Shown here: piece after piece, positions 51,613 to 60,841 of the stretch | How the letters are laid out: each line of letters opens with the position of its first letter | Position numbering within the stretch: position 1 is the first letter of the stretch | Notes under the pieces: model-generated | Seen by the model: only the letters and a program-made list of their open reading frames with translations | What the model was told of the DNA's origin: nothing | The model's database searches: none | DNA from: Anaerococcus rubeinfantis | GTDB lineage: Bacteria > Bacillota > Clostridia > Tissierellales > Peptoniphilaceae | Length of the DNA stretch: 64,000 nucleotides | Reading direction: 5' to 3' | Assembly (NCBI RefSeq): GCF_001487145.1 | Contig: NZ_LN913016.1 | Coordinates: 992,001-1,056,000, forward strand | Program-made: the position numbers and the translations under genes

Positions 51613-51690
51613 TGGGGTGAGTAGAGAGATTCGAACTCTCGATCTCCTGGGCCACAACCAGGTGTCTTAACCAACTGGACCATACCCACC
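51613..51690 (-). tRNA. tRNA-His (anticodon GUG)
   Basis: Acceptor GTGGGTA/TACTCAC with the extra 5' G (-1) opposite discriminator C that marks tRNA-His. Anticodon stem CCTGG/CCAGG around TTGTGGC. CCA is encoded. Three bases separate it from tRNA-Leu, so they share a transcript. Confidence 0.95.
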
Positions 51691-51711
51691 GAATAATTAA
51701 CTTACTATATA

Positions 51712-51740
51712 AGTATACATCCAATCAAAGCACTTGTCAA
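51712..51740 (-). promoter_or_regulatory. Promoter of the tRNA-His/tRNA-Leu operon
   Basis: Minus-strand TTGACA, 17-bp spacer, TATACT, about 20 bp before tRNA-His. Near consensus. Confidence 0.85.
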
Positions 51741-51855
51741 ATAAATTTTAAATTATTTAAAATAATTTTTACATTTACTATGGCCTATTTCTTTTGACTT
51801 AAATATATTACCACGAATTTTATTTTTTTGCAAATATTTTTTTAATTTGCTTAAT

Positions 51856-51884
51856 TTTACAAAAAATTCCTCTTATAGTAAAAT
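51856..51884 (+). promoter_or_regulatory. Promoter of the recX operon
   Basis: TTTACA, 17-bp spacer, TAAAAT, about 30 bp upstream of the small membrane protein gene. Confidence 0.7.
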
Positions 51885-51917
51885 ACTGGTTAGAAAGATA
51901 GATTTAGAGGTGATTTA

Positions 51918-52022
51918 ATGAAAAAGAAATCAAAAAGCAAATTAATTTTAAAAGTTTTTGCTGTTGTTGTTGCACTTTCAATGGTTATTCCTATAATTAT
52001 GAATGCTGTTGAATCCTTATGA
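51918..52022 (+). CDS. Small single-helix membrane protein
   Basis: A 34-codon gene: a lysine-rich start (MKKKSKSKL), one hydrophobic helix and an acidic end. GAGGTG lies in front of the ATG and its TGA overlaps the recX ATG (ATGA), so it is real and coupled. It resembles DUF4044-type peptides; role unknown. Confidence 0.75.
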   Translation: MKKKSKSKLILKVFAVVVALSMVIPIIMNAVESL

Positions 52023-52615
52023 TTGTTGAAAAAATAGAATATTCTGACAAATATAATTTAATAAAATTAACTATATCAAGGGAAATTTTTTATATTTCTT
52101 ACGATTTTTTTGTTGATTTGAACTTATCTTGTGATGAGGATTTAGATTTTGAAACTTACAAAAAAATTTTAAAGGAAAATGACTTTAATAGGTGCAAAAA
52201 CGAAGCCTTAAAGCAAATTTCTTATAGGGCTCGTACTTCTTTTGATTTAAAAAATAAATTAAAAGAAAAAAAATATGACCAGGAGGCTATTGATAAGGTA
52301 ATCCAATTTTTAGAAGATTATGACTTAATTGATGATGAGCTTTATGTAAAATCTTTTGTTAATGATAAATCGAAAATTAATAATTGGTCCAAGGGTAAAA
52401 TTAGGTATAAATTAAAAGCAAAACACATTAATGATGGTTTAATTGATACTTATTTAAATGAAATTTCAGACCAAGAGGAATATGAAAAAGCTTATGAGGC
52501 AGGTCTTCATAAAAAAGAAAGTGTTGATGATAAAAATAAAGTCTACAGATTTTTGGCTTCAAGAGGATTTTCTTACGATATAATAAGAGATGTTTTGGGT
52601 GATTTGTTCAAATGA
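52019..52615 (+). CDS. recX: Regulatory protein RecX
   Basis: Protein of 198 residues. Three-helix repeats typical of RecX: ALKQISYRARTSFDLKNKLKEKKYDQEAIDKVIQFLEDYDLIDDELYVKSFVNDK, and a C-terminal KVYRFLASRGFSYDIIRDVL. It modulates RecA filaments. Overlaps the next gene by 4 bp. Confidence 0.92.
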   Translation: MIVEKIEYSDKYNLIKLTISREIFYISYDFFVDLNLSCDEDLDFETYKKILKENDFNRCKNEALKQISYRARTSFDLKNKLKEKKYDQEAIDKVIQFLEDYDLIDDELYVKSFVNDKSKINNWSKGKIRYKLKAKHINDGLIDTYLNEISDQEEYEKAYEAGLHKKESVDDKNKVYRFLASRGFSYDIIRDVLGDLFK

Positions 52616-52890
52616 AAAAAGCCTTTGTTTATATGTTAAGATGTTCTGATGGTAGTCTTTACACTGGCTGGACAAATAATTTGAAAAATAGACTAGAAAA
52701 ACACAACAAGGGCCTTGGAGCAAAATACACAAGAGCAAGAAGACCTTGTAATATGGTTTTTTTTATAGAAGTTTCAGACAAAAAAAGAGCAATGCAAATT
52801 GAATATAGGATAAAAAGATTAAATAAAAAGTACAAGGAAAATATAGTAAGTAATTTTGATAGAAAAAAATTAGAGCTTATCACTAGATAA
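52612..52890 (+). CDS. GIY-YIG nuclease superfamily protein (UPF0213-type)
   Basis: Protein of 92 residues with VYMLRCSDGSLYTGWTNNLKNRLEKHNKGLGAKYTRARRP, the YhbQ/UPF0213 pattern with the paired Tyr, catalytic Arg and later Glu (QIEYRIK). Single-domain DNA-repair-type nuclease. Its stop overlaps the convergent RNase gene. Confidence 0.92.
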   Translation: MKKAFVYMLRCSDGSLYTGWTNNLKNRLEKHNKGLGAKYTRARRPCNMVFFIEVSDKKRAMQIEYRIKRLNKKYKENIVSNFDRKKLELITR

Positions 52891-52895
52891 GCTCT
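52872..52895. terminator. Bidirectional terminator overlapping two stop codons
   Basis: Perfect stem AGAGCTTATC/GATAAGCTCT with loop ACTA. It contains the stop codons of both convergent genes (52890 and 52883), with T-rich DNA on the plus side and A-rich on the minus side. Confidence 0.8.
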
Positions 52896-53809
52896 CTTTC
52901 TTTTAGTTTTTTTCTAAGACTTTCTCCCCTTCTTTTTATTGAAAGTTCAAATAGTCCCATTTTTGTAAATCCATAAATTGTATAGGTTTTAAAATATTTT
53001 TTTAAACTAAGCTCAATTTTTTCTACTAATTTTTCATTTTTTGCCGATTTTAAAAAATCAATAATTACAATTCCGCCAATATTTCTTAAATTTAAATTGT
53101 AAAATATAAAGTCAATCAAATCTTCATTTACCTTATAATAAAAATCATCCTTATCCATAGTTGATTTTCTCTTTGATGAATTCAAATCTACAAGACACAA
53201 AGTTTCCAAATCATTTATAATAATCGATAAATCCCCCTTATAAATTTTATTCTCACTGATTAATTTAAAAGCATCTGAGATTATTTTATTATTTCTAATG
53301 TCAATTTCCTTAACTTCTAAATTTTTATTTTCTTCAATATATAAGTCTAATTCATTATAGGATTTGAGTAATTTAGGTGATGGGGTGAAATTTTCTTCAT
53401 TAATTAATGAATTTTTTAAATCAATTAACTTATCATAATTATCCCTATTTTTAGCTCTTCCCTTTTTTAATTTCGGAAATCCTTTATTTTTGAACCTATA
53501 AAGATAATAATCTTCATTTTCTATCCTAAAATTAGCACTAGCACTTGCCAATTTATCATCAAATTCTTCTTTTATAATTTGACAAATTAGGCTATCTCCA
53601 ATTTTAAATTTTTTATTAGATTTTAAAAAAGCCTTCTTATCATCATCGTACAATAAAAAATATGCATTAATTGAATCAATTTTTCCAACAACTTTTGCCC
53701 TATAAATATTGAACAAGTAGGGTGAATAAAATTTTAATTCAAAAAGCTTATCGTCGATAATTTTTCCAAAGGCTTTTTCTTTCTTATCTACAAATATAAA
53801 TGATCTCAT
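52883..53809 (-). CDS. rng: Ribonuclease E/G family protein
   Basis: Protein of 308 residues, short for the family. An S1-like segment lies at about 36-90. The catalytic region keeps the Mg-binding aspartates in LCLVDLNSSKRK and in NIGGIVIIDFL, and ends in YGFTKMGLFELSIKRRGESL, a family hallmark. The C-terminal zinc-link is missing. Endoribonuclease for RNA processing. It overlaps the MinD-like gene by 4 bp and ends the rod-shape operon, as in other clostridia. Confidence 0.85.
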   Translation of the reverse strand: MRSFIFVDKKEKAFGKIIDDKLFELKFYSPYLFNIYRAKVVGKIDSINAYFLLYDDDKKAFLKSNKKFKIGDSLICQIIKEEFDDKLASASANFRIENEDYYLYRFKNKGFPKLKKGRAKNRDNYDKLIDLKNSLINEENFTPSPKLLKSYNELDLYIEENKNLEVKEIDIRNNKIISDAFKLISENKIYKGDLSIIINDLETLCLVDLNSSKRKSTMDKDDFYYKVNEDLIDFIFYNLNLRNIGGIVIIDFLKSAKNEKLVEKIELSLKKYFKTYTIYGFTKMGLFELSIKRRGESLRKKLKERELI

Positions 53810-54432
53810 TGGGCTAATTTCTTCTTTAATTTTTCAAAAAATCCAATTTTTTGAATATCTTCACTCTTATCTTCTAAAATATTAGAGATTATCCTATCAT
53901 AGGTAGAATCATCTTCTTTTAAACCTAAAAATTTAGAAGATTTTCCCAAAATTTCATCTCTGTATTCTCTTATATCAAAATATTTGTCATAAGAATTAAT
54001 GAAAAAATAATCAGCTTTGATTTCTTTTTCTATTTGATTTTCACTAATAATTTGAATTTCTTTTTTGTCATCAATTAAAGATCCATCAAGACCATTAATG
54101 ATTAAATAATCGTAGGTATTTATTTTTTCTAAAAGTTTAGAAATGTCTTCTTTTTTTATTTGATATTTTGAATTAAGCAAAGGCGGGATTGCAAAATCTA
54201 TATTTTCACAAGCCTTTACAATAATTTTATCAAGGTCAATAAGGTCAAGGAAATAATCACATATATCATATGTAATCATCCCTCCCATATCGTATAAATC
54301 TTCTATATTTTCATTTTTATTCCTAGTAAAAGATAAAAGTAAGACGGATTTATTTTCTGATAATTTCTTTGAAAATTCTTTTATAAAATCTAATTCACTC
54401 TCAATATTTGAATTTATTAAAAATACTTCCAT
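53806..54432 (-). CDS. Degenerate MinD/ParA-like protein
   Basis: Protein of 208 residues in the place where minD lies in related mreBCD-PBP2 operons. Parts align in style with MinD: VLLLSF after the first helix, GGMITYDICDYFLDLIDLDKIIVKACENIDFAIPPLL, and DYLIINGLDG for Walker B. The P-loop (deviant Walker A KGGxGKT) is absent; the N-terminus reads MEVFLINSNIESELDFIKEF. It cannot bind ATP in the normal way. Possible scaffold role; identification is moderate. Confidence 0.55.
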   Translation of the reverse strand: MEVFLINSNIESELDFIKEFSKKLSENKSVLLLSFTRNKNENIEDLYDMGGMITYDICDYFLDLIDLDKIIVKACENIDFAIPPLLNSKYQIKKEDISKLLEKINTYDYLIINGLDGSLIDDKKEIQIISENQIEKEIKADYFFINSYDKYFDIREYRDEILGKSSKFLGLKEDDSTYDRIISNILEDKSEDIQKIGFFEKLKKKLAQ

Positions 54433-54433
54433 C

Positions 54434-57400
54434 TTATTCCCCTTCTACATTTTCTTGATTATTATTTTCTGTATTTTTATTAGTAACTAAACTTTGATCT
54501 TCTGGGTTTATTTTTATGTCAAAATATTTACTAATTACATCCCTTACAACAGGACCACAATTTACAGATGTATCTCCTTGGACCATAAAAACACTTACCG
54601 CAATTTCCGGATCATTATAAGGCGCAAAAGCTATCATCCAAGCATACGAATCATAATTACTTCCATCTGAGTTTTTGCCTTCAACCTCAGCAGTACCAGA
54701 TTTCATTCCAATTTCTATAGGCATGTTACTAAAATCTCTTACATCTTTAGCCGCTTGTAAAGTACCATATTTAATGTCTTCTAAATATTTTTCATCTTTA
54801 ATTTTTATTTTTGTTCGATCAACTTGATTTTTAAATAAAATGTCTTTAGAATTATGATTTGTAACTTTGTCAATTAAGGTATACTTATTCAAATAACCTC
54901 CATTTGAAAGAGTAGAAATCACCCTATTCATTTGAAGTGGTGTATATGAATTTTGTCCTTGACCTATTACAATATTTAGCATATCTGTAATATCCCATTC
55001 AGCCTGATTTAAAAATGTATATTTTATATTATCAGAAAGACCAGCTCTTTCGCCTTCAAGAATTTCTTCAGGCTTATATCCCATTTTATCCAACATTTTA
55101 ATAAGATCTTTTCTACCAATAGATTTAGGCCTATCTGCTAATTTAACAATTTCTTCTATATCCTTATTAAAATCTGTTTTTGATTTTTTTGTTTTTTCTT
55201 TTAAATACTTATCTAAATTTTCTTCAAGATATTTTCTTAATAAAGATTTAGTTACATCTAATTTTTTCTCAGTTGAAGGAATATTTCCGCTAGATTCAAT
55301 AGGAGAATTTATTTCAATTCCTGTTGCCCTATCAAGTCCTAATAATTCTGCTGTTTTTCTAATATCATTAAGCTCTAACTTTACACCGACACTTTTCCCA
55401 TTTGATGGATTTTCTCCTAAAGCTAGAGTAAAGAAATAGTAGTTACAAGAAACTTTAAGAGCATCGTATAAGGTTTCTTCACCGTGTTTTATCCCATATT
55501 CTGACCAAGCCAAACAAGAAAATCTTCTATCTCCTATATCCAAGAATCCATTACAATAGTTTAATCTTTTTGGATCTAATCCTTTTTCTAAAGCTGCAAG
55601 AGATGTAACAAGCTTAAATGTTGATCCAGGCATAACTGAGGCTTGGCTTGCCATATTTAACATTGGTCTTGGAGCTAGTGCACTTGCATTTTCTGGTACT
55701 TGTAAACTTTCCCAATCAGTTTCTGATATTCCAGTAGAAAATAGGTTTGGATCATAATCAGGATAAGATACCATTGCCAATACTTCTCCCGTTTTAACAT
55801 TACTTACGACAACAGATCCACTAAAAGCGTGACTAGCTATTTTTGCTGGAGTATAATTTCCATATTTCGACTCATAAGTCCTTCCTGTTCTTACAGAATC
55901 AAGCATTCTAGAAAGAGAATCTTTAGCTTCTTTTTGCAAATTAGCATCAATAGTCAAATAAACATCATTTCCAGGCTCAGATGGTGTTTTAGATAAAGTT
56001 TCAATTCTATTTCCTGATGAATCAACTGTAACTATACTCTTTCCATTTTTTCCCCTAAGTGTATCTTGATATGATTCCTCAATACCTGTTTTTCCAACAA
56101 TTTCATCTCTTAAATAAGAATCCTTATTTACATACTTCTCTACTTCCTCATCTGTTGCAATTGGTCCCATATATCCTAAGACGTGACTTGCCAAGTTTCT
56201 ATTTGGATATGATCTAATAGGAATTGTAGCAACGCTAATTCCCTTAGATTTTTCTATATTTTCTTCAATTCTTAAAACCGTAGACTCATCTAAATTATAA
56301 ACCAAATTAATAGGTCTAAATCCAAAAGATCCTTGCCTATTAATTAAATTATCAATTGTCAATATTCCACAAGCCTCATAATCATTATTGATTTTGATAT
56401 TTGATATTGACTTTATATAAGAAAGAATTTCTTTTGCATTTTTCTTTTTTAAACTCTTAACAACTTTATCCCTATTTTGGCTCTTATCCTTGCTTGCATA
56501 GTATTCAAAAAAGTCTTTTTTCCCTACATTAAAAGTGTAATCCCATTTACTAGGTTTATCTTCAGAAATATCTATTGAAGGATATACATTATTTGCCGCA
56601 TTGGCGCTTTGTGCCAAATATTTAAATTTTTTATCTAAAATTACACCCTTTAATAAATTATGCTTATCGGCAAGATTAGCCAGTTCTTCAGCTGGATCTC
56701 CTGGTTGAGGATTTTTAAAATTAACATTTACTGAATAGATATTTTTTTTATCCTTACTTTCAGTTTTTACTTCAGTTGTAAAATTCGCATAAATCCCTTT
56801 ATTTTCTAATTTTTCTATCAAAATATCAGCAGGTATTAAATATGAGCCGTCATCTTCATTTAGACTTGCTGATTTCAAAAATTCTTTTATTGAAGATTTT
56901 TTTACTATTTGATAAAAATCATCACTTGCTTTTGTTTCTAATTTTATTTCTGGATATCCATTATTTAAGCTTGCTTTTTTTTGAATAAATTTCTCATCAG
57001 CAGTCAAGCTGTAATCTTTTAAAATTATATTAGATTCAAGATTTTTTTCTTTTATTACCTCGTATGTTAAAAGTCTAGCTTGATTATTTTCTAATATATT
57101 TTTAATAACAGACTTATCTTCATTTATAGAACTAACAACTACATTAATAGGATCTTCATTTGTATTATGTCCTATTGATTTTAGCTTGTCCTTAGCATTG
57201 TCTTTGTAAACTACATTAAGTTCATTGTCTTTTTGACTAACTAGAACCGGAATATCAATTCCTCTTTTTTTCAAAGCAAGAAGGGCTGTTTTTAAAGTTT
57301 CATACTTAATCCCATCCTTGTTACTAGTAGTTTTTATAATTTCTTCCAATAAATTATTTTCAACTATTATATCTACAATTTTATCTTCAGGAGATTTTTC

Positions 57401-57793
57401 TTCTTTGAAATAATCTTTGGTGCTTTTGTATTGGAAAGAATTTAGCCTGATATCAAAATCATTTTGATAATTTACTCCTGCTTCTTCCAAAATATTTACT
57501 AAAGAATTTACAGCCTCTATCCTATCTTCATCATCCAAACTTGTAAGTTGATCTTTGTATAATTGAACAGCAAAAGATGGAACAGTTGTAGCTAGAACAT
57601 TTCCATTTCTATCTAAAATATCTCCCCTGCTTGCAATTTCATCAACCTCTTGAACCTTTCTATTATCAGATAGGTCCCTATAATGCTCCCCTTGATTTAT
57701 CATTAAAATAAATAATTTTATAAAAATCGCAAGAAACATTATGCCAAAGATTATTTGCAAAATAGTTAATCTATTTTCTTTTTGTTTTCTCAA
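54434..57793 (-). CDS. mrdA: Penicillin-binding protein 2 (transpeptidase)
   Basis: Peptidoglycan transpeptidase for rod-type elongation. An N-terminal membrane helix (about 10-28), then a dimerisation domain starting at ASRGDILDRNGNVLATTVPSFAVQ. The transpeptidase has PGSTFKLVTSLAALE (SxxK, near residue 719), SCNYYFF (SxN) and MKSGTAEVEG (KTG-type). At 1119 residues it is far longer than E. coli PBP2 (633), with most of the extra 390 residues between the dimerisation start and the catalytic domain. Confidence 0.92.
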   Translation of the reverse strand: MRKQKENRLTILQIIFGIMFLAIFIKLFILMINQGEHYRDLSDNRKVQEVDEIASRGDILDRNGNVLATTVPSFAVQLYKDQLTSLDDEDRIEAVNSLVNILEEAGVNYQNDFDIRLNSFQYKSTKDYFKEEKSPEDKIVDIIVENNLLEEIIKTTSNKDGIKYETLKTALLALKKRGIDIPVLVSQKDNELNVVYKDNAKDKLKSIGHNTNEDPINVVVSSINEDKSVIKNILENNQARLLTYEVIKEKNLESNIILKDYSLTADEKFIQKKASLNNGYPEIKLETKASDDFYQIVKKSSIKEFLKSASLNEDDGSYLIPADILIEKLENKGIYANFTTEVKTESKDKKNIYSVNVNFKNPQPGDPAEELANLADKHNLLKGVILDKKFKYLAQSANAANNVYPSIDISEDKPSKWDYTFNVGKKDFFEYYASKDKSQNRDKVVKSLKKKNAKEILSYIKSISNIKINNDYEACGILTIDNLINRQGSFGFRPINLVYNLDESTVLRIEENIEKSKGISVATIPIRSYPNRNLASHVLGYMGPIATDEEVEKYVNKDSYLRDEIVGKTGIEESYQDTLRGKNGKSIVTVDSSGNRIETLSKTPSEPGNDVYLTIDANLQKEAKDSLSRMLDSVRTGRTYESKYGNYTPAKIASHAFSGSVVVSNVKTGEVLAMVSYPDYDPNLFSTGISETDWESLQVPENASALAPRPMLNMASQASVMPGSTFKLVTSLAALEKGLDPKRLNYCNGFLDIGDRRFSCLAWSEYGIKHGEETLYDALKVSCNYYFFTLALGENPSNGKSVGVKLELNDIRKTAELLGLDRATGIEINSPIESSGNIPSTEKKLDVTKSLLRKYLEENLDKYLKEKTKKSKTDFNKDIEEIVKLADRPKSIGRKDLIKMLDKMGYKPEEILEGERAGLSDNIKYTFLNQAEWDITDMLNIVIGQGQNSYTPLQMNRVISTLSNGGYLNKYTLIDKVTNHNSKDILFKNQVDRTKIKIKDEKYLEDIKYGTLQAAKDVRDFSNMPIEIGMKSGTAEVEGKNSDGSNYDSYAWMIAFAPYNDPEIAVSVFMVQGDTSVNCGPVVRDVISKYFDIKINPEDQSLVTNKNTENNNQENVEGE

Positions 57794-57804
57794 ATCTTAC
57801 ACCC

Positions 57805-58296
57805 CTATATCCTATATGTTGGAATATACATAATTTTTTTAATTATAAAATGATAAATAAAATAAATTAATGTATTTAACAAAGCCTCAACTAAAAGTGG
57901 TATAAATAAGTAATTTTTTATTACAACTAGGTCTGTTTTAAAAATATATGTTATTAAACTTACAAAAGCAAAATTTATTATTGTACATGCAAAAGTTAAA
58001 ATCAAACCTGTATTTTTATCATTGTTAAATCTAAACTTTTTATCCCCAACAAAATGTCCAATTAAAAAATATGACAAGGCTCTAATACCTATAATATTTG
58101 AAAACATCAAATCTTCGAAAAGTCCTATGATAAGCCCAGCATAAGCCCCACTATTTGACCCAAGTGTAAGTGATAAACAGATGATAAAGGCGATTATAAT
58201 ATTTATATTAGCTCCAAATATATCAATTTTCGAAAATACACTAATTTGTAGGATAAAAGATATAAAAGCTATTATAAAAGTTTTAAATTTATTCAT
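57805..58296 (-). CDS. mreD: Rod shape-determining protein MreD
   Basis: Membrane protein of 163 residues with five to six helices and the GLIIGLFEDLMFSNIIGIRALSYFLIGHFVG signature. It links MreC to the elongation complex. Lies between mreC and mrdA as usual. Confidence 0.88.
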   Translation of the reverse strand: MNKFKTFIIAFISFILQISVFSKIDIFGANINIIIAFIICLSLTLGSNSGAYAGLIIGLFEDLMFSNIIGIRALSYFLIGHFVGDKKFRFNNDKNTGLILTFACTIINFAFVSLITYIFKTDLVVIKNYLFIPLLVEALLNTLIYFIYHFIIKKIMYIPTYRI

Positions 58297-58304
58297 ATAT
58301 CCAC

Positions 58305-59135
58305 CTACCTTCTAAGAATTAAAACCCTGTATAAATGGGTAAAATCTACTGGAGAATCAACTGTGACGTTCTTTCTCAATGAATCCTTGCTCATATTAAC
58401 ATTTGAAATTTCTCCCAAATATAATCCCTTTGGATAAACTCCTCCAATACCGCTTGTAATAAGAATATCAGAATTTTTAACATCACTTGAAACTTCTAGC
58501 ATATATCCACTTATAGTTTTGTTTTTATAATCATCAATAACACCATAGTCCCCGCTTCTTGAGTTTATAAATGATACGTCATTTGATGAATTTTTAATAG
58601 TCTCAATCTTACTAGTATTTTTGTTTACCTTAACAACTTTACCAATCACAGCAGATGAATATTCGCTATCTCCAATTGCTTGCAATACTACATCATTAAC
58701 TTTGATTCCATCTTTTTCACCCTTGTCGATAAAAAATGATTCTTGCATACTTTTTACATCTGAATTTATAACTTGAGCTTTCAAATATTGGTACTTTTCG
58801 TCCTTCAAAGCATCATTTTCAGCTTTCAAGAAATCTTTTCTATTAATAATCTCCATTAAATTTGCATTTTCCTTTAAGAGATTTTTATTTTCAATTTTCA
58901 ATTTTTCTACTTCAGATCTTGTTTGTTTTGACCCAACCGTATCTTCAATAGCCTTAATAACTTCAGATGATACAGAATATGATATTTTATTTATAGGCCT
59001 AAAAATTGTATTCGTAATATTACTTCCAGCCTCAGCCAAACCATCAGTTAAACTTGAAATAAATATCAATAAGACCAACAAAAAAACTGTTATAAAAAAA
59101 TATTTATTATTTTTTTTCTTTCTTCTATAAGCCAT
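58305..59135 (-). CDS. mreC: Rod shape-determining protein MreC
   Basis: Protein of 276 residues. One N-terminal helix (about 12-28), a coiled coil (about 70-105, EVEKLKIENKNLLKENANLMEIINR), then a periplasm-type beta domain with GVIDDYKNKTISGYML and ITSGIGGVYPKGLYLGEI. Scaffold of the elongasome. Confidence 0.92.
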   Translation of the reverse strand: MAYRRKKKNNKYFFITVFLLVLLIFISSLTDGLAEAGSNITNTIFRPINKISYSVSSEVIKAIEDTVGSKQTRSEVEKLKIENKNLLKENANLMEIINRKDFLKAENDALKDEKYQYLKAQVINSDVKSMQESFFIDKGEKDGIKVNDVVLQAIGDSEYSSAVIGKVVKVNKNTSKIETIKNSSNDVSFINSRSGDYGVIDDYKNKTISGYMLEVSSDVKNSDILITSGIGGVYPKGLYLGEISNVNMSKDSLRKNVTVDSPVDFTHLYRVLILRR

Positions 59136-59137
59136 AT

Positions 59138-60151
59138 TTACCTACTTTGAAATTTCAAAAATCTTTCAGGATTTTCCATTATTAAACCTGCACCCTTGAT
59201 GGCATCAAATTCTGGTTTTTCAGAAACTTTTGCCTTCAAATTTGTTATTTTTTCAATATATTCTCTAAGACCTTTGACATTTGCCATCCCACCTGTCATC
59301 AAGAATCCATCATTTTTTATATCACTTGATAATTCTGGTGGAGTCTTTTCTAAAACTAAATAAATCATATCAACAAGCAAATCAGCATATTCACTGATAC
59401 ATTGAGCTATTTCTTCACTTTTTACTTTAATACTCTTTGGTTGACCATCTTTTAAATCTTTTCCCTCAATTTCCATAGCAATTTCTTTATCCTTTAATTT
59501 AAGAGATAACAATTCTTTTTTTATGATCTCTGCACTATTAAGGCCAATTTCAATTTTTTTATTTTCTCTTAAAAATGCTTGGATATTTTTATCAATATCA
59601 TCTCCACCCATTTTTAAAGTTTTGCTAGAAACAATCCCATTAAGGCTAATTACACAAACCTCACTGGTTCCTGCTCCAAGATTTAAAGTCAAAATCCCTC
59701 TTGGATCTTCAGGACTAAGCCCAACACCAAAGCATGCTGCAAGAGATTCGTCAACCATAATCACATCCCTACTTCCAGCGTGCAAAGAAGCATCTTCAAC
59801 TGCCCTTTGTTCGATGTCAGTAATTCCACTTGGCACACAAACAACAACCCTTGGTTGAATAACTGAAAAACCAGGATTTATTTTTTGAAAAAAATAATTT
59901 AACATTGCTTCAGTCAAATTAAAATCCGATATAACTCCATTTTCAATAGGTCTTTGTACTATAATTTCATCAGGAGTTTTCCCAACCATCTCTTTTGCCT
60001 CATGACCAATTGCCTTAATAGATTTACTTTGGTGGTCAAGGACCAAAACTGATGGCTCTGATATTGCTACTCCTTCGTTTTTCTTAAAAACTTTAATATC
60101 GCTAGTACCTAAGTCAATTGCTAGGTCTTCTGCCATAATCCTAAAATTCAT
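59138..60151 (-). CDS. mreB: Actin-like protein MreB
   Basis: Protein of 337 residues. The phosphate-1 motif AIDLGTSDIKVF, the adenosine motif GGMANVKGLREYI and the LTLNLGAGTSEVCVISL segment are present. In most MreB the latter reads DIGGGTT, so this is a divergent Mbl-type version. It directs wall synthesis. AGGAGA precedes the ATG. Confidence 0.9.
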   Translation of the reverse strand: MNFRIMAEDLAIDLGTSDIKVFKKNEGVAISEPSVLVLDHQSKSIKAIGHEAKEMVGKTPDEIIVQRPIENGVISDFNLTEAMLNYFFQKINPGFSVIQPRVVVCVPSGITDIEQRAVEDASLHAGSRDVIMVDESLAACFGVGLSPEDPRGILTLNLGAGTSEVCVISLNGIVSSKTLKMGGDDIDKNIQAFLRENKKIEIGLNSAEIIKKELLSLKLKDKEIAMEIEGKDLKDGQPKSIKVKSEEIAQCISEYADLLVDMIYLVLEKTPPELSSDIKNDGFLMTGGMANVKGLREYIEKITNLKAKVSEKPEFDAIKGAGLIMENPERFLKFQSR

Positions 60152-60160
60152 CTTTATCTC

Positions 60161-60841
60161 CTATATAATATTCTCTTTTCTAAAACTAAAATATTCATTA
60201 TTTCCAATAATAATATGGTCCAAAACACTTATATTCAAAATTTCACCAGCTTTAACTAGCCTCTCAGTAATTATTTTATCATTACTTGAAGGTTTAGGAT
60301 TTCTACTTGGGTGATTGTGAACAAAAATCACAGAATTCGCACTTTTTCTAACTGCCCTTGTAAAACATTCCCTAGGATTAACTATAGAAGAATTAAGGTC
60401 TCCCGTAGAAATTAATTCCTTACTAATAATTACATTTTTAGTATTTAATAATATAGCATAGAAATGTTCTTTTTTTGTGTCTAAAAACATATTTTTCATC
60501 AAATAAAAAACATCATCACAAGAATTAATGCACTTGATTTCTTTGTTTATAATTTTTTCACTAAGTCTTTTACCAAGTTGTATAGCTGCAATAATTTTAC
60601 TGGCCTTTGCAAGTTTTATTCCATCTATTTCACATAATTCTTCAATACTAATAGACAAAAGTTCTTCAGCAGAAAATTTATTTAAAATTTCTCTAGAAAT
60701 TTCTATTGCATTTTTCTTTTTAGAACCAGTTTCAATTAATATAGCAATAAGGTCCTCATCACTAAGAACTTCATAACCATAATATTTTAATTTTTCCCTC
60801 GGTCTTTGACTAATATCTAAATCTTTAATCTTTTTATTCAT
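60161..60841 (-). CDS. radC: RadC/JAMM-family protein
   Basis: Protein of 226 residues. The N-terminal helix-hairpin-helix part has ISIEELCEIDGIKLAKASKIIAAIQLG. The C-terminal JAMM domain has HNHPSRNPKPSSND with the metal-binding His-x-His and Asp. Overlaps the gene upstream by 8 bp and lies before mreB, the normal Firmicutes order. Confidence 0.93.
   Translation of the reverse strand: MNKKIKDLDISQRPREKLKYYGYEVLSDEDLIAILIETGSKKKNAIEISREILNKFSAEELLSISIEELCEIDGIKLAKASKIIAAIQLGKRLSEKIINKEIKCINSCDDVFYLMKNMFLDTKKEHFYAILLNTKNVIISKELISTGDLNSSIVNPRECFTRAVRKSANSVIFVHNHPSRNPKPSSNDKIITERLVKAGEILNISVLDHIIIGNNEYFSFRKENII

Noticed and set aside
53806-54432. Annotation as a functional MinD ATPase
   Set aside because: No P-loop lysines or GKT motif are present, so only a degenerate relationship is claimed.
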